Below, piece by piece: positions 44,504-56,795 of a stretch of 64,000 nucleotides of DNA; position 1 is the first letter of the stretch; every line of letters starts with the position of its first letter. Source of the stretch: Biomphalaria glabrata (taxonomy: Eukaryota > Mollusca > Gastropoda > Planorbidae); NCBI RefSeq assembly GCF_947242115.1, contig NC_074711.1, forward strand, positions 43,028,463-43,092,462, written 5' to 3'. The notes below the pieces were generated by a model. That model worked only from the letters and a program-made list of their open reading frames with translations. It searched no databases and had not been told where the DNA came from. The position numbers were made by a program, and so were the translations under genes.

Positions 44504-45716
44504 TATATATATATATATATTAATATATATATAACTATAAACTATAATTATTTATAATTATTATTAGTAGATGATAATCCATATATTTATAATTATATTA
44601 TAATATATATAATTATAATAATATATTTATTATATATTACTTTACTTAACTTTACTATAAATAGAATAGATCTACTAAATTCTACTTCAACTTTTACAAT
44701 TTACTATCATATTAATTATTATTATAATATAATTATAATTTAAATATACATAGATCTATAATCTATATTATAATATTAGTATATAATATATTATCAACTT
44801 ATCTAGATCTAGTAATTTCTACATCATTGTCATCATCTAGACTCTAGTCTAGATTCTAGTTCTAATTCTAGATATTCTAGTAGTAGAATCTAGTCTAGAT
44901 AGATTTAGATCTAGAATCTAGATTAACTAGATATTACTAGAGTCTAATTACTTTTACTCTACTCAACTCTACTGAGTCGACTGAGACTAGTGACTACAGA
45001 CTAGTCTAAGACTACTGCTAGAGCCTAGACAACTAAAAAACCTAAGCTGCAAGCTCTATAGTCTATAGTATACTATTAGATCTACTATCTAATTCTAATC
45101 TAGTCTATTCTCTATCTATTATAATTATCAGTATTAATAGTATTATCTGGACTCCTGGACTATCTTAATTCTTATTATTAAATTTTAAGTTTAATAATTA
45201 ATTTAAGTCTTATAATTATAATCTTAATCTTAGTATCTAGATCAAGATAATATAGTCTAGAATATAGCAGATATATATTAATATAGATTATTCTAAATAA
45301 AGATCTAGACTATAATCACTAATATTATTATAACTAGACTTAAATTAGATTTTGACATTAATATTATCATTATATCATGCTACATACCGTGTACACTTTT
45401 GGTATACTGATATACTATCATATAGCTCTACACTCTACACACTTCTTTATAACAGAATTAATTTTCTTTTTAAAAGAATTCTAGGCCTAAATTTCAACAC
45501 AGATTTAGAAATAATTTATACTGTTATCTCTCAAATAAATAAAAAATAAAAAAAAGTCGAAAAAAAAAATAAAAAAAATTCGAGCTACATTCTATTCAAG
45601 ATAATTAGCAAGATCTTTGACTTTGTTAAAAAAAAGCTTATCTCAATAGCGGATCCAGAACTTTTGACCAGTAAACCATAACGCTAAACTCACGCACACA
45701 CATACATATTGTTTAG

Positions 45717-46392
45717 AGCAGTGTTTCTCAGCCTTCAAAAAAAAAAAAAAAAATTACACTGATGTCCCCCTCCTTGACAGCTAGGGGTCTGAGGCAGCGC
45801 TGTAAGTTTCCCCTCCCCCAGCGGGTTAGGGACGGAGCCCCGACATCAAGCGTTTTCTTGCATTCTTAAATACAGAAACGCATTCTCCTGACATCTACAG
45901 CTCATTTTTCATCTTATTTTCTTTTTAAAGGAAGGTCAAATTTAGTAAATAACTCATCCTAGGGGCATGGGCCGATACTGAAGTATGACTGACTTTCGAG
46001 GCACAAGTAGCGTAAGTATATCTTTATTGGGCATCTTTTTCATAATTGTTTTCATGTTAAACGAAATTTCTTGTAGTAGGCCTGTTTTGGTCACAATAAG
46101 TCGTCACAGAACAATGGTTAAACGCTCATTTGATAGAGCAGTGTACAATTTATATGTATCAGCTTGTTAAAAAAAAAATGCTGCAAACCAAGATACCCAA
46201 ACTACGACATGCGTGCCATGTCAGGCACGTGACGTGGTGCTATACGGACTCTCGAAACTTAATCTTTTTTGCCCACATTGGACGAATCTTATAAAATACA
46301 GACGTTACTTCAAAAAAGATGATTACTTGGGCCGTGCCAGATATGTCAGAATTTGTACGGCTACCGCACCGAAAAAAGGTTGAGTACCTCTA
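45717..46392. mobile_element. Possible decayed hAT MITE
   Basis: The left end CAGTGTTTCTCAGCCTTCAA and the right end AAAAAAGGTTGAGTACCTC are imperfect inverted copies of a widespread CAGTGxTTCTCAACCTT hAT end. The interior holds an inverted single copy of the 97-bp monomer of 14811-15248 (about 45838-45912). No target duplication was found. Confidence 0.4.
46283..46325 (-). pseudogene. Short LINE 3' tail
   Basis: ATACAGACGTTACTTCAAAA followed by AAGATGATTA is the reverse complement of the 3' end of the LINE at 47455-48180 (around 48138-48168). Confidence 0.6.
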
Positions 46393-47211
46393 AATACCCT
46401 GATGCATAGCAGGCTAATAATTCAACATTATAGACTAATAATGCCAGGGCCAATGTCTTCGATTAATTCAACATAGATATTTGTTGATAAACATAGGAAA
46501 AGTAAAGCCGTGCAAATAAATCACTGACCTATAGTATATATATATTATTTTTTTTTGCGTACGTTGTTTACTAAACAACTAAACCAAAGACTGAAAGAGC
46601 TTCTAAGTTCTAACTAGTAGATTAGTTTCTAAACTAGATTAAGGCTCTCTATATCTAAGTCTGTGCCAATCTAAGGTCTAGATCTAGATAATCTGTTCAG
46701 ATATAGAGGTCTAGATCTATATTAACTAGAGAGAGAGAGAGTCACGAGTTTATTAACTTTACTTTATAATATTATAATATTATATTATATTTATTTTATT
46801 TTATAGTCATATACTTATACGTCCGAAAGATCTAAATTCTAAATCTAGTCATATAGATATATTATTATATTTGTAGAGATTCAGTTTTACTAAGTTTTAG
46901 ATTTATAAATGATCTCTGATAAAACATAAACATTGAAATAAATGAATGATTGATTATCTATGACTATGAATATGATTACATGATCATCAATCATCAAGAT
47001 TTAGCTACAGGTACAGGCCTACAATTGCAATAACAATAGTTGAATAGTGACTAGTCAACTGCATCAACATCATTAAAGTTCTTTATCAAGCACAATCTTG
47101 AGTCAAGTCAAGGCATAGTATTATGATTATTATTATAATTTTATATATATATATTTATATATATATTACATATATATATATATATAATATATATTACATA
47201 TATATATATAT

Positions 47212-47251
<40 letters not shown>

Positions 47252-47317
47252 ACTTAAATGTCATTTAATGATGATAATGTCATTTAATGATGATATACTT
47301 AAATTAAGTTAAATGTG

Positions 47318-47425
47318 ATGCACCAGATAGTTGCTCAGCTCTTGATGATTATCCTGCCATTTTTCAATATCCATCCATATTGGCTCCAGCCGAATATCAC
47401 AGCAGGAGAGTTGGTCAGATAGTAA
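47318..47425 (+). mobile_element. Decayed left end of the hAT family at 30050
   Basis: GATGCACCAGATAGTTGCTC ... TTTTTCAATATCC ... GGCTCCAGCCGAATATCAC ... CAGATAGTAAAA follows the first 110 bases of the 30050-32448 element in order, with many substitutions. The right end is missing. Confidence 0.7.
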
Positions 47426-47454
47426 AAATTGGAGTATGTCTTTCCACACAGAAA

Positions 47455-48180
47455 AATGTCAGTTGTTAAGAATAACAAAAAAACTAAAACAAATAAATTC
47501 CACTTATCTTAGTCAAGGTAAACCAGTAACACAGACTAAAAACGCAAAGTAACTAGGTGTTATAATAAATGAAAAACTGTCATGGAATCCACATATCGAT
47601 GAAACTATAAAAAAATCAAGCAAAGCATTAGGGTTTATTAAAAGAAATTTCTATAAATCAAATAAGAACATAAAACTAAAATGTTATTTAACCTTGGTTA
47701 GGCCAATAATAGAATATGCATCCTCCGATTGGGACCCCTCAACTAAAGAAAACATTAAGAAACTGGAACAGACACAAAATATAGCAGTGAGATTCATAAC
47801 AAATGAATATTCACATTTGACTAGAGTAACACCTTTAGTAAAATCACTAAATTTAGAGAGCCTTTCAGGACAGAAGACGCAAAAGTAAAGTAGCAATTAT
47901 ACATAAAACACTAAACCATAATCTTCAAATACAAAAACAAAATTTAATAAAATACTCAGAAAGACACAAAGATAAAGGCACATTCCTCATCCCATATGCT
48001 AGGACAAATTTGTACAAATACTCCTTCTTCCCTAGTGCTATTAGAGCATGGAATGGGTTGCCTGAGCTAGCCAGGAAAATTTAAGTCATTGGTTAATATG
48101 CATGACAAAACGCATGACGCGTAGGACGTAATCATCATCTTTTTTGAAGTAACGTCTGTATTATATAAGATAAGATAAGA
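47455..48180 (+). pseudogene. LINE 3' end (C-terminal reverse transcriptase region)
   Basis: Plus-strand frames read LGVIINEKLSWNPHIDETIK, then KALGFIKRNFYKSN, VRPIIEYASSDWDPSTKENI, ARTNLYKYSFFPSAIRAWN and GLPELARKI, the standard C-terminal order of non-LTR ORF2 proteins. At least one stop and one frame change interrupt it, and the front is missing. It ends in an (AAGAT)n tail at about 48168-48181. SWEET starts 85 bp further on. Confidence 0.8.
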
Positions 48181-48264
48181 TATTAGTAAATAATTATGGC
48201 TACGATTATAATACTATTATTACTATTTTATTCCATCAGCTTCAGGAAGATGAAGCTTTAAAGA

Positions 48265-49093
48265 ATGAGTTGGGTTGATATCTTAAGTATTGCAGCCACT
48301 GTCACATCATTTATTGTTCAGTTTATAGGCATGTAAGTGAAATAGAAATAAAACTTGAAAGGTCAAATATTTTGCTGTATTTCTTATTAGAATTCTGTAT
48401 ATTTTCTACAATGCATATTGTTTGAAGCCAGATTATGCTGTCTTGATCTCTGCCATGCCCTCCAAGATTTATCACTCACCTACATTATCTGCAGTAGTAA
48501 TTCATAATCTTTTAGTGTCTCTTATAAAAATATTCCACATTGTAAGATATGTGGGAATCAAATCATGTGGCAATTGGTGCACATAGCCCAATCAGTTGAC
48601 AAAGTTGTAACAAAAGAAAAACAAAAAATATTCTGTTGAGAATAACAAATGCCTAGAGGATGCAGTAGAAAAGTAATATTTTTTTCTAGCAAATCCGAAA
48701 CTGTTGAGCAAGTATTTAGAATAGTCTAGGAAAGGTTTTTTTTTTCCCCATCAAAGTGAAATTACTTTTTTAACCCATACATCCCAGTGGTACTCAGCCC
48801 ATGTAGAACCCTGATCTGCTTCAATATATCCATTTAGATTTCTACAGAACTTTTTATGCTCCATGCCAATATCCAAGTTGTAGATTTGTCTCTACATTAT
48901 TAAGTCATTCATGTCCTCCTTTCGAGTCTACTGCTTTTTCTTTCTGCTAGTACACTATTTTTGCTCTTTTTTCCTCTGGCATTCTAACATGATAACCTGC
49001 ATTTTTTTTTTTTAAACTATAGATGGCTCTTCATAAAGTAGGTATAGCTTCTGGTAGTTGCATGTCCTTCATCTAGTTTAAATCTTGTAGGAT

Positions 49094-49139
<46 letters not shown>

Positions 49140-52100
49140 GGGTATTACTTTTCAAAGTATTTATTTATTTATTATTTCCCAAAATAAGCAATTTTTTAAA
49201 AAGTAAAGTTCCCTTTTCAGACCTTGTAATCTATAGGGCAGATGATGTAAAGGTAATTAGTTTCTGTGGACTATGGTTAATGAAGGTGTCATGTGGCCAG
49301 CACAATGACCAACTGCCTTAGCTTGAACACAAACTAATGTCAGGTACCCATTAGAGCTGGATGGACTCAGAGTCGCCCTATAGATCCCGAAATTAAAAAT
49401 CAGTCTTTGCCAGGATTAGAATTCGGGATCCCCTGGTTTGGAAATCAACCGCTTTACCACTCAGCCACCACACCTCCTTTTTATTTTTAGTAATGTGTAT
49501 TATTAAAGTAGAAAGAAATTCAGACACAAAAATGTTGGGAACCTACTAAATGTTTAGTTTTTGTTCTATATTTTCACCTTGTTCAGTTCTCACCTTCTTT
49601 TTTTCCCCAGAAAAATCTGCTTTGAAATAATAAGTAAAGGTAACACAGGTGACATTTCTTCTATACCTTTCATTGCATTTTTTATCAGGTACAATAGTGG
49701 ATTTATTTCTATTGTGTTTAAAAATAAATTCTTTTATCTTCTAATAAGTCAATTCTTTGTGCTATAGTACTAACAATGTCTGTAGTACTTAATCTGCATT
49801 CTATATGATAAATATAGGATCATTTCACTCTTTTTTTTTCTTCAGTACCGCTATTTGGCTCAAGTATGGATTGATGACTGAACTTACAAATGTGATATTA
49901 ACAAGTGCTCTGGGCACACTACTACAATTAATATACATCTACGTTTATTATTTATATTGTACAAAAAAGGTAACTTGAACTGAAATAATCTTAATACTAG
50001 CAGGTGCCATTGTGCAGCTGTAAAATATGACATATGTGTATGAGAGACCCCAAATTTCCAGTAATGCTCTGGGTTGCAGAGTGGGTATTATGTATTCTAG
50101 GCTCTCTTCTGGTCAACAGGCTATATGTAACACCATTGATTTAAGAGAGGGGCTCAGTTTATATTTAAAGGGAAAGGTAAATTATTGACATTCTTAACAA
50201 CCATTAATTACCATAAGTTATTGCAACTATATTATATATATAAAACACAATAGTAATTAAGAAAGTGCATCCATATAAATAGAATAGTACTTGGATGCTT
50301 AGACTGGTAAACTTATGCAAAGTCTGGGTAATATCATTGTACTGACTTAAACATTATAAAGTAAACCTGGACCACAGCAAAATGAAGGGAAAATATGAGT
50401 CATATATGCTCTAAGAATAGCGAGACAAAAACAACCCAGTAATAACCATGACCAGATCCACTACTGATTTCTGGACCAGCACACCTTCTCTTCCCTGAAT
50501 TCCTGTGTTAAATGTCTATCTCCTCTCGAGTCAACAAATAACAACACTCGACAACAACTCTAAAACACCTTACAACTCCCACTCCTAACAGCAGCCAAAA
50601 GTTGCCAGTAGTGTGGCTATTATTCATATAGTATGCATTAGAATACAATTTGATGAACTAAAACTGATTGTCCTAAAGTTGATAGTTACTTCAGAGATCA
50701 TAGATGTATAATTATTGATTCTCAGGATCTTTTTATACAGTAGTTGCATCCTACTCAGATAAGACCAAGACTGCTTTTATTGATCCTTGTGACGAAATGT
50801 TAATTAGTTATTATTTGGCTTGTTTATTTATGTCTAGGGGAAATTTTATTAATTTTATCCCGCTCACATATAAGATTTTGTACAGGCACACCGCAACTAA
50901 CAGTAAGAACAGACCAATATTATAAGTTCATAAATAAAAATAATTTAATGAATGAAAGTTTACAAAGGAAAGTGATGAAATAAAATTATAATTAAGAAAT
51001 GAAATGAAGGTGCTAATATCTAAAATAACTGCTCATCATGGATTGCTGATTATTGAGTGATTGGAGGAGAAGAATGTTCCTATGTCTGCATCCTACTCAG
51101 ATAAGACCAAGACTGCTTTTATTGATCCTTGTGACGAAATGTTAATTAGTTATTATTTGGCTTGTTTATTTATGTCTAGGGGAAATTTTATTAATTTTAT
51201 CCCGCTCACATATAAGATTTTGTACAGGCACACCGCAACTAACAGTAAGAACAGACCAATATTATAAGTTCATAAATAAAAATAATTTAATGAATGAAAG
51301 TTTACAAAGGAAAGTGATGAAATAAAATTATAATTAAGAAATGAAATGAAGGTGCTAATATCTAAAATAACTGCTCATCATGGATTGCTGATTATTGAGT
51401 GATTGGAGGAGAAGAATGTTCCTATGTCTGCTACTTATTTTCTTATCTGCTAGCCCATGGGTCGTCTTCTGGCGGTCGTAGGACTGGCACTCAGAAGGAT
51501 GAGTCATCCGGCTCTGTCTTAGGACGTCGGCTCGAGATGTTCTCTTTGCTTTAGGCAAACTGGCTCTAGGGTGAGGCCGCTGCCTGTTTAGCAGTAGAGA
51601 GGGTTGGTGCTGTAGACTAAGTTGGACGATCTCTCAGCTGTGATCTCTAGCTCGTAGAGAGCCGTGCTAACTCAACACCAGTTTATCTTCTGTTGCGAAG
51701 GTTGCTCTGATCTGTCGGCATTAGGCAATAGCTATTGGGCAGTGGACAGTTTGGGCCGGGTACTGGGCAGATGATACTGGGCAGTATAGGGCACTGTGGA
51801 CACTGGGCAATATGTTAGGGCCAAGGACAGTAGGCAATGCCTTCTTGCTAACAGGTATGTAATGGGGGGGGGTATCTGGTGTGGTCTGCTCCGGTTACAG
51901 CTTTCTAGGGAGATCTGGTAGTTGTAGCAATCGTGTGTAGTAACCAGGGGTAGCAATCAGGGGTAGCAATCAGGGGTAGCAACCAGGCTGGGGATAAGAC
52001 AGACAATTAGGAACCTCCTAAAGGCATTGAGTAGGGATTCCCATATGCCTTGCAATCATTCAGATGTAGGCATTTGTATCAATCCCAATAAGGCATTTAA

Positions 52101-55100
52101 GACAATTATGTATAAAACTTCAAAGTACGTATACAACTCAATAACAAAGGATATAAGTAAGATAACCACAATAAATGTGCTATAGTACAATGTAGGATGA
52201 TAGGGCCTACTTGTCAAGACTCATCCATTAAATATGATTACGACGATAAGTAATCAGTTACAGTAAAATGGGGAATGAGCATATTATATACTAAAGGATA
52301 AGATGAAAATAAAATATTAGGGATATGGCTATAGTAATAAGGGTTTGATATAGTTAATCAAAATTACATTCATCCAAGGAACTATAAGTTCACAAGGGTG
52401 GGAGACATAATATGTATGAGGGATATAATAGAAATGTGAAATGATTAATTTCACATGGGCTCTGTAAGTTTAGAGCACTGCGATCTAAGTTCTTAGATAG
52501 CGGCATTAATAATACTATGTGAAGATATAGCATCGACATAAAATAGTACAAGATACATACATAATCAAGTCATAATGTAATGACGGGGAACGTGGTTGTG
52601 TACCAATGTGTACTCACACATCCCTATAAGATAAAAATGAGTATAGTAAAATGTTTACACTTACCCGTTTGTCCCTAATGAAACCTCACAACTGAACTTC
52701 CTAACAGAGGAGACTGTACGAATCCTAGCGGGCCTTACTTAGAATGTTTGGGTCTCTCTCTATATATAGATGGGACTTTTCGTTTAACGGGTGGGGAAGA
52801 AAGCTAGCTGATTTTCTCACATGTATCGAGGTACCGGAGATGTCAGGCGTCAGGTCAGATTTATGGTCAATATTCGTTGCCTACCGTGAGAGTAAAGTCT
52901 TAAGCGAATATGTATCTGTCCAGCCCGAGTGCAATGCTATTCTTAGAGCGATGTGTATCCTGCGGGGGGGGGGGGGGGGGGGGATAGGTGTGAAAAGTTA
53001 TTAGGCCGCGGCGTGTAGCGCTGTCCAGCGGTCAATAATTAAAAGTTAGCCCTCGAGGGGCTAGTTAATGTTTTACGTCGAGATTCGTCCCGTGAGAAAC
53101 GTGCGAGGGGGGATAAATCCTACAAGAAATTAGTTATGGGTGGACAAGAAAATAATTGTTTTATGTTAAAAATTAAAGTTTCTCACGGTTTGCTGGGAAA
53201 AACTCAAATGAACTTTTGCATGCAAGTTTCGTATCGTCACAATCCTTATTGGAAATTTGTTGTGATTACAAGGACACTTTTTTTTTCAATGAAATAAAAC
53301 AAAAAGTCCTTAAAAGAGAATAGACACAACACACGGAGAAGTCTTGATCTTTTTCACATTCTTAGTGAACAAGTAGCGCTTATACAATCAGGCAGAATAA
53401 GAAACTTGAAGGCTGGGTTCTTGCCTCAATGGACAGAAGTCTCCCACTTTGTGACAATTTGATGTAATTATGACGGAGTGGATTGTGATTTGTTGAAAAA
53501 TTTCATTCAAATATGGGAGGATTAAGTATGTGTCGCAATACTTTGGTGATATGTTATCTTGCCAACAAGTTATGGCATAAGTTAGCATATTTTTCATTGT
53601 CACATAGTAAAAATTAACCAAGATGTTCAGTTTGTGCAAGAAAAATAGCCACTGTGTGACTTTCTTTGCTAGGTTTTCAAGATGGCCTTCCTAGAAAGCC
53701 TGTTGTCTACAATGACACCCAGATATTTATGAAGTATTGATATAATGTTTATCTGGAATTGATGTATTATTTGCGTTTTCCTTCTCAAGTCTATAATAAA
53801 TCTTAGAATTTGAATTTACAAACTAAATTATTAGGAGAACATTTTTAAAATAGAACTGACACAATATAAAATAATTTTAAAAATATTTCTTGTTTATAAC
53901 AGCAAATGGTCTTGACACACACAGCATATGAACTGACACATGACTATCCTGCTCAATAACTATTATGTTCCATATAATTATATTAAGATATTGTACTAAT
54001 ATTTCTGTTGATATCAATACCAAGTAAAATATGCCCTTATTACTCGATAGTTACTAAAACAAGACTCAAAGAACTCAAGCTGTATGCTTAACACAAAAAA
54101 AACAAAAACATATTAATTATTAAACAATAACGGAAATCTTATAACTAAACAAGATAACAAAGCAAGTTTGTGTTTTTATTCAAACTTGTATGCGGCCCGT
54201 AATTTTGTAAAAATTTAATACAGGTCAGAAGCCAATTTTCGATATCATTAAGCATGATGAACATGAGGGTGAAAGTAGATTCCTATTGTCACTTTTTATT
54301 TTTTGAGATATGAATATGTCACCATGTGTCATAGCAGTAATTGTTAACAAAAACAAAAATCACTGGAAACCTTCAAATACTGGTTTATCAAAACTACAAT
54401 CAATAAACAAATTTCTATTTTTCCATACAAAATATGCATTTAAAACTGAAATAGCCTACAATCACATTCATTGCAGGACCAGTAAAATAAGGCTTACAGT
54501 TGTGACACTGTATATGAGGTCCTGTTTGTCACTTGTCTGAATAAGGTCAGCAAGAACATTGTAGGGTTTAACATGTAGATCTATTTAGAAAAACATACAT
54601 TTCAGTTGTTGCTTTTTCTGACCACAAACAATATTACCAGTCCTGTATTTGTATTTTAAAAATGTTCCTACATGTATACTTGTGCACACTTTTGTTAGAT
54701 GATAAATAGCTTTATATTATATTTTTCTTAAAAAAACAACAAATTTATTGATAAATGTTATTAAAAGGGAAAAATGTTCCTTATACCTCTTAGACCACTA
54801 ATGAATGCTTTAGTTTTAGTTTAGCTTTCTTGAATTTTTTTTTCTTTTGTTTCAGTTTCAATTTTATGTTTTTTTAATCATTGGAATGATGTTGATTGTT
54901 ATTCCCCTTGCATATGTTGACTTTTATGAATCAGAATTTGGTAGAGCCAAACGGAACCTAGGTGTATATTGTGGAGGCCTTACTATATTGTGTTATGCGT
55001 CACCATTGGCTACATTGGTAAGCTAAGAACATTTCTATTATAATTTGTGAAATTTCTTAAATATTTGTTGTTTTGACATTACGACTGCTTTATACACAAG

Positions 55101-56490
55101 CTTTTTTTTGTTTTGTTTCTCAGTCAGAAGTCCTGAAACAGAAATCTACACATTCTGTTTCATTTCCCTTATGTTTTGTGAATTTTGTAAGTGCAAGTCT
55201 TTGGACATTGTATGGAGCAATAATCAAAGACCGTGTACTAGTGGTATGTTCTTTAAATGCTATAGTTCTCAATGGACTGGTGATATGTTATTATTAATTT
55301 GTACATCATAGTCCAAAACATACTGGTGGTATGTTTATATGTAATATTCCAAAGTAAAGGTTTCACTGGTGCTCAGGGCTTCACTCCTTTTTTTTTTATA
55401 TAGAAATTTTGTTTATATATAGATACAGTATGTAGAGGTGCATGTTGAACACCTATTGCTAATCATTTCAATTGTCTAAATATTAAGTTATCACAGTAAA
55501 TATTTCTGATAAAAAAACAACAAGAAGCTTTCACTATTAATTCTTAACAAATAAAGCAATTTTTTGTAAAAAGCCCAGAGCCTGGCAGCATATGAGGTGC
55601 TATGACCACTCTTCTTTGTAGTGGATGTTGCCCAGGCCTGTGCAAGCATATCAACAGGTCTGAAAAAAAAGACTAATTCTTGACCTGTATGGTGACATAC
55701 ATGCACTATGAAAAACAGCAGGATTATCCAAGGATTTTGCAAGAGAGGATTTGAACCTCCCAAGACCTCATTGAAATGGAGGTTGATGATTGAAAACCAA
55801 GAATTTAAAGCACTCTATAAATTGCTTTTGGAGACAACTTTTTAAAAATTTACATTTTGTGGGTCAATTCTAAGTCATTCACCTAGTCCTATCTGATGTT
55901 CAATTGATATCATCCATATTTGATAGTCCTTCTTGTGTTGCAATTTAAAACTTATAAAGGGTTATCAATCCATGATGTTTGCAGTGAAGGAAAGGTGATC
56001 AGGAGAAACAAAAAGAATTTGAGAAATACCTAAACAGTATTAACTGAATTCAAATTAACTAAGCAGGGTCTTCATGAAAACATAACATGTTCTAATTAGA
56101 ACAAAGAAAATTTGTTGACACATATGTCACAGTTTCTGTATTTGGACATTCTAAAAGATTTTACTACTGTACATTTTTAGAGATAGGTTTGGTTTTAAAA
56201 AGAACAAGTTCATTCATTATTGTATTAATTACTTCTAATAAACATTCTTTCCTTTTTATTACCAAAATACAAGATGTCATTCATTATGGTCAGTTGTTTG
56301 AAACACAAATGAGTTTGATATTAATCTGAAGTGTAATAATGCACAGATATACTTAAATTAAAAATTGCTTTTTTTTTCTCTTCAGATTTCAAATGTTTTT
56401 GGTATATTTCTGGGCTTTATACAGTTTTACTTGTTCTACAAATTTGGCTGCAAGAACACAAAACCAACACATGTATTAGAAACACCTTAA
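48265..56490 (+). CDS. SWEET1: SWEET-type sugar transporter, complete
   Basis: SWEETs are seven-helix membrane proteins that carry sugars by facilitated diffusion; animals usually have one or a few. Six exons: 48265-48332, 49611-49688, 49846-49969, 54856-55017, 55124-55243 and 56386-56490. All phases agree, giving 218 aa, close to the usual 210-230. The first MtN3 repeat lies in exons 1-3 (ICFEIISKGNTGDISSIPF, then AIWLKYGLM), the linker helix in exon 4, and the second repeat in exons 5-6 (SEVLKQKSTHSVSFPLCFV, ASLWTLYGAIIKDRVLV, NVFGIFLGFIQFYLFYKF). The ATG at 48265 is preceded by a short upstream ATG-AAG-CTT-TAA. A splice-acceptor-like CCATCAG just before suggests an upstream non-coding exon. 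Introns hold a SINE, a 342-bp duplication and an unclassified GC-richer block. Nothing looks broken. The ortholog name is inferred. Confidence 0.93.
49205..49475 (-). repeat. SINE family A, inverted copy
   Basis: Reverse complement of the element at 24971-25240: B-box region GATCCCGAATTC, body TGGCCACATGACACCTTCAT and end block CATCTGCCCTATAGATTACA. It lies in SWEET intron 1. Confidence 0.85.
50746..51429. repeat. 342-bp perfect-looking tandem duplication
   Basis: The unit 50746-51087 is followed directly by a second copy at 51088-51429; I saw no differences on reading both. It lies in SWEET intron 3. Both units contain the frame SYSDKTKTAFIDPCDEM..., which matches no family I know. Confidence 0.92.
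51430..53110. other. GC-richer unclassified block in SWEET intron 3
   Basis: Base composition differs sharply from the surrounding intron. It contains short tandem words (ACTGGGCAG variants near 51740-51830, AATCAGGGGTAGC near 51940-51980), a run of about twenty G at 52964-52983, and a TATATATAG word near 52760. The frames at 51355-51558 (minus) and 52744-53004 (plus) match nothing I recognise. It is probably a mobile insertion together with the 342-bp repeat, but I found no ends or target duplication. Confidence 0.35.
53230..53430. repeat. Interspersed repeat F, uninterrupted copy
   Basis: CCTTATTGGAAATTTGTTGT ... ACACAACACACGGAGAAGT then CTTGATCTTTTTCACATTC ... AAGTAGCGCTTATACAATCA. It is collinear with the two halves flanking the element at 15741-17731 and continues where that copy is split. 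Confidence 0.6.
53431..54855. other. Rest of SWEET intron 3
   Basis: AT-rich; I see no gene or clear repeat. The short frames at 53388-53639 and 54310-54540 have no recognisable domain. Confidence 0.4.
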
Positions 56491-56711
56491 TCTATTCTCT
56501 ATTGTACATATGGGAATCTCTTATTAAAACAATCAGCCAACAATATGTTCATTTGTCTATTTCAAGAATGTATATGTGTGTATTTTTTTGTAAGCTGAAT
56601 GTCACTCAGTTTAGTCAATAGACCTGACATATATTTCAATAATTAAAAACTAAATAGTACCACCCCAAAGAAGACCAAATTAGTTTAATAAGCCTATTGC
56701 ATTTGTAAACA

Positions 56712-56724
56712 TTTATTTAATAAA
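56712..56724. terminator. Overlapping poly(A) hexamers of two convergent genes
   Basis: TTTATTTAATAAA contains AATAAA on the plus strand (56719-56724, 229 nt after the SWEET stop) and AATAAA on the minus strand (56717-56712, 79 nt after the securin stop). A second plus-strand AATAAA follows at 56730-56735. If both are used, the two transcripts overlap by only a few tens of bases. Confidence 0.55.
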
Positions 56725-56795
56725 TTCCTAATAAAAGATAAAACAAAAGGTTATTGTACAAGTAATTGATCAAAACATTTTTATAAATGAACAAA

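Larger units (their letters stand above)
42521..47317. other. Very AT-rich region with TAGATCTAGA-like words
   Basis: No host gene is visible. Long (TA)n runs lie near 42620-42670 and 47140-47250. Words such as CTAGATCTAGA and AATCTAGATT recur on both sides of the element at 43213-44503, densest at 42830-43140 and 44810-45320; these look like drifting simple sequence rather than sites. Confidence 0.6.

Noticed and set aside
45985-46170. 61-codon plus-strand frame
   Set aside because: Short, within a possible MITE, no recognisable domain.
47140-47250. TATA-rich stretch as a promoter for SWEET
   Set aside because: It is one of many (TA)n microsatellites and lies a kilobase upstream behind a LINE fragment.
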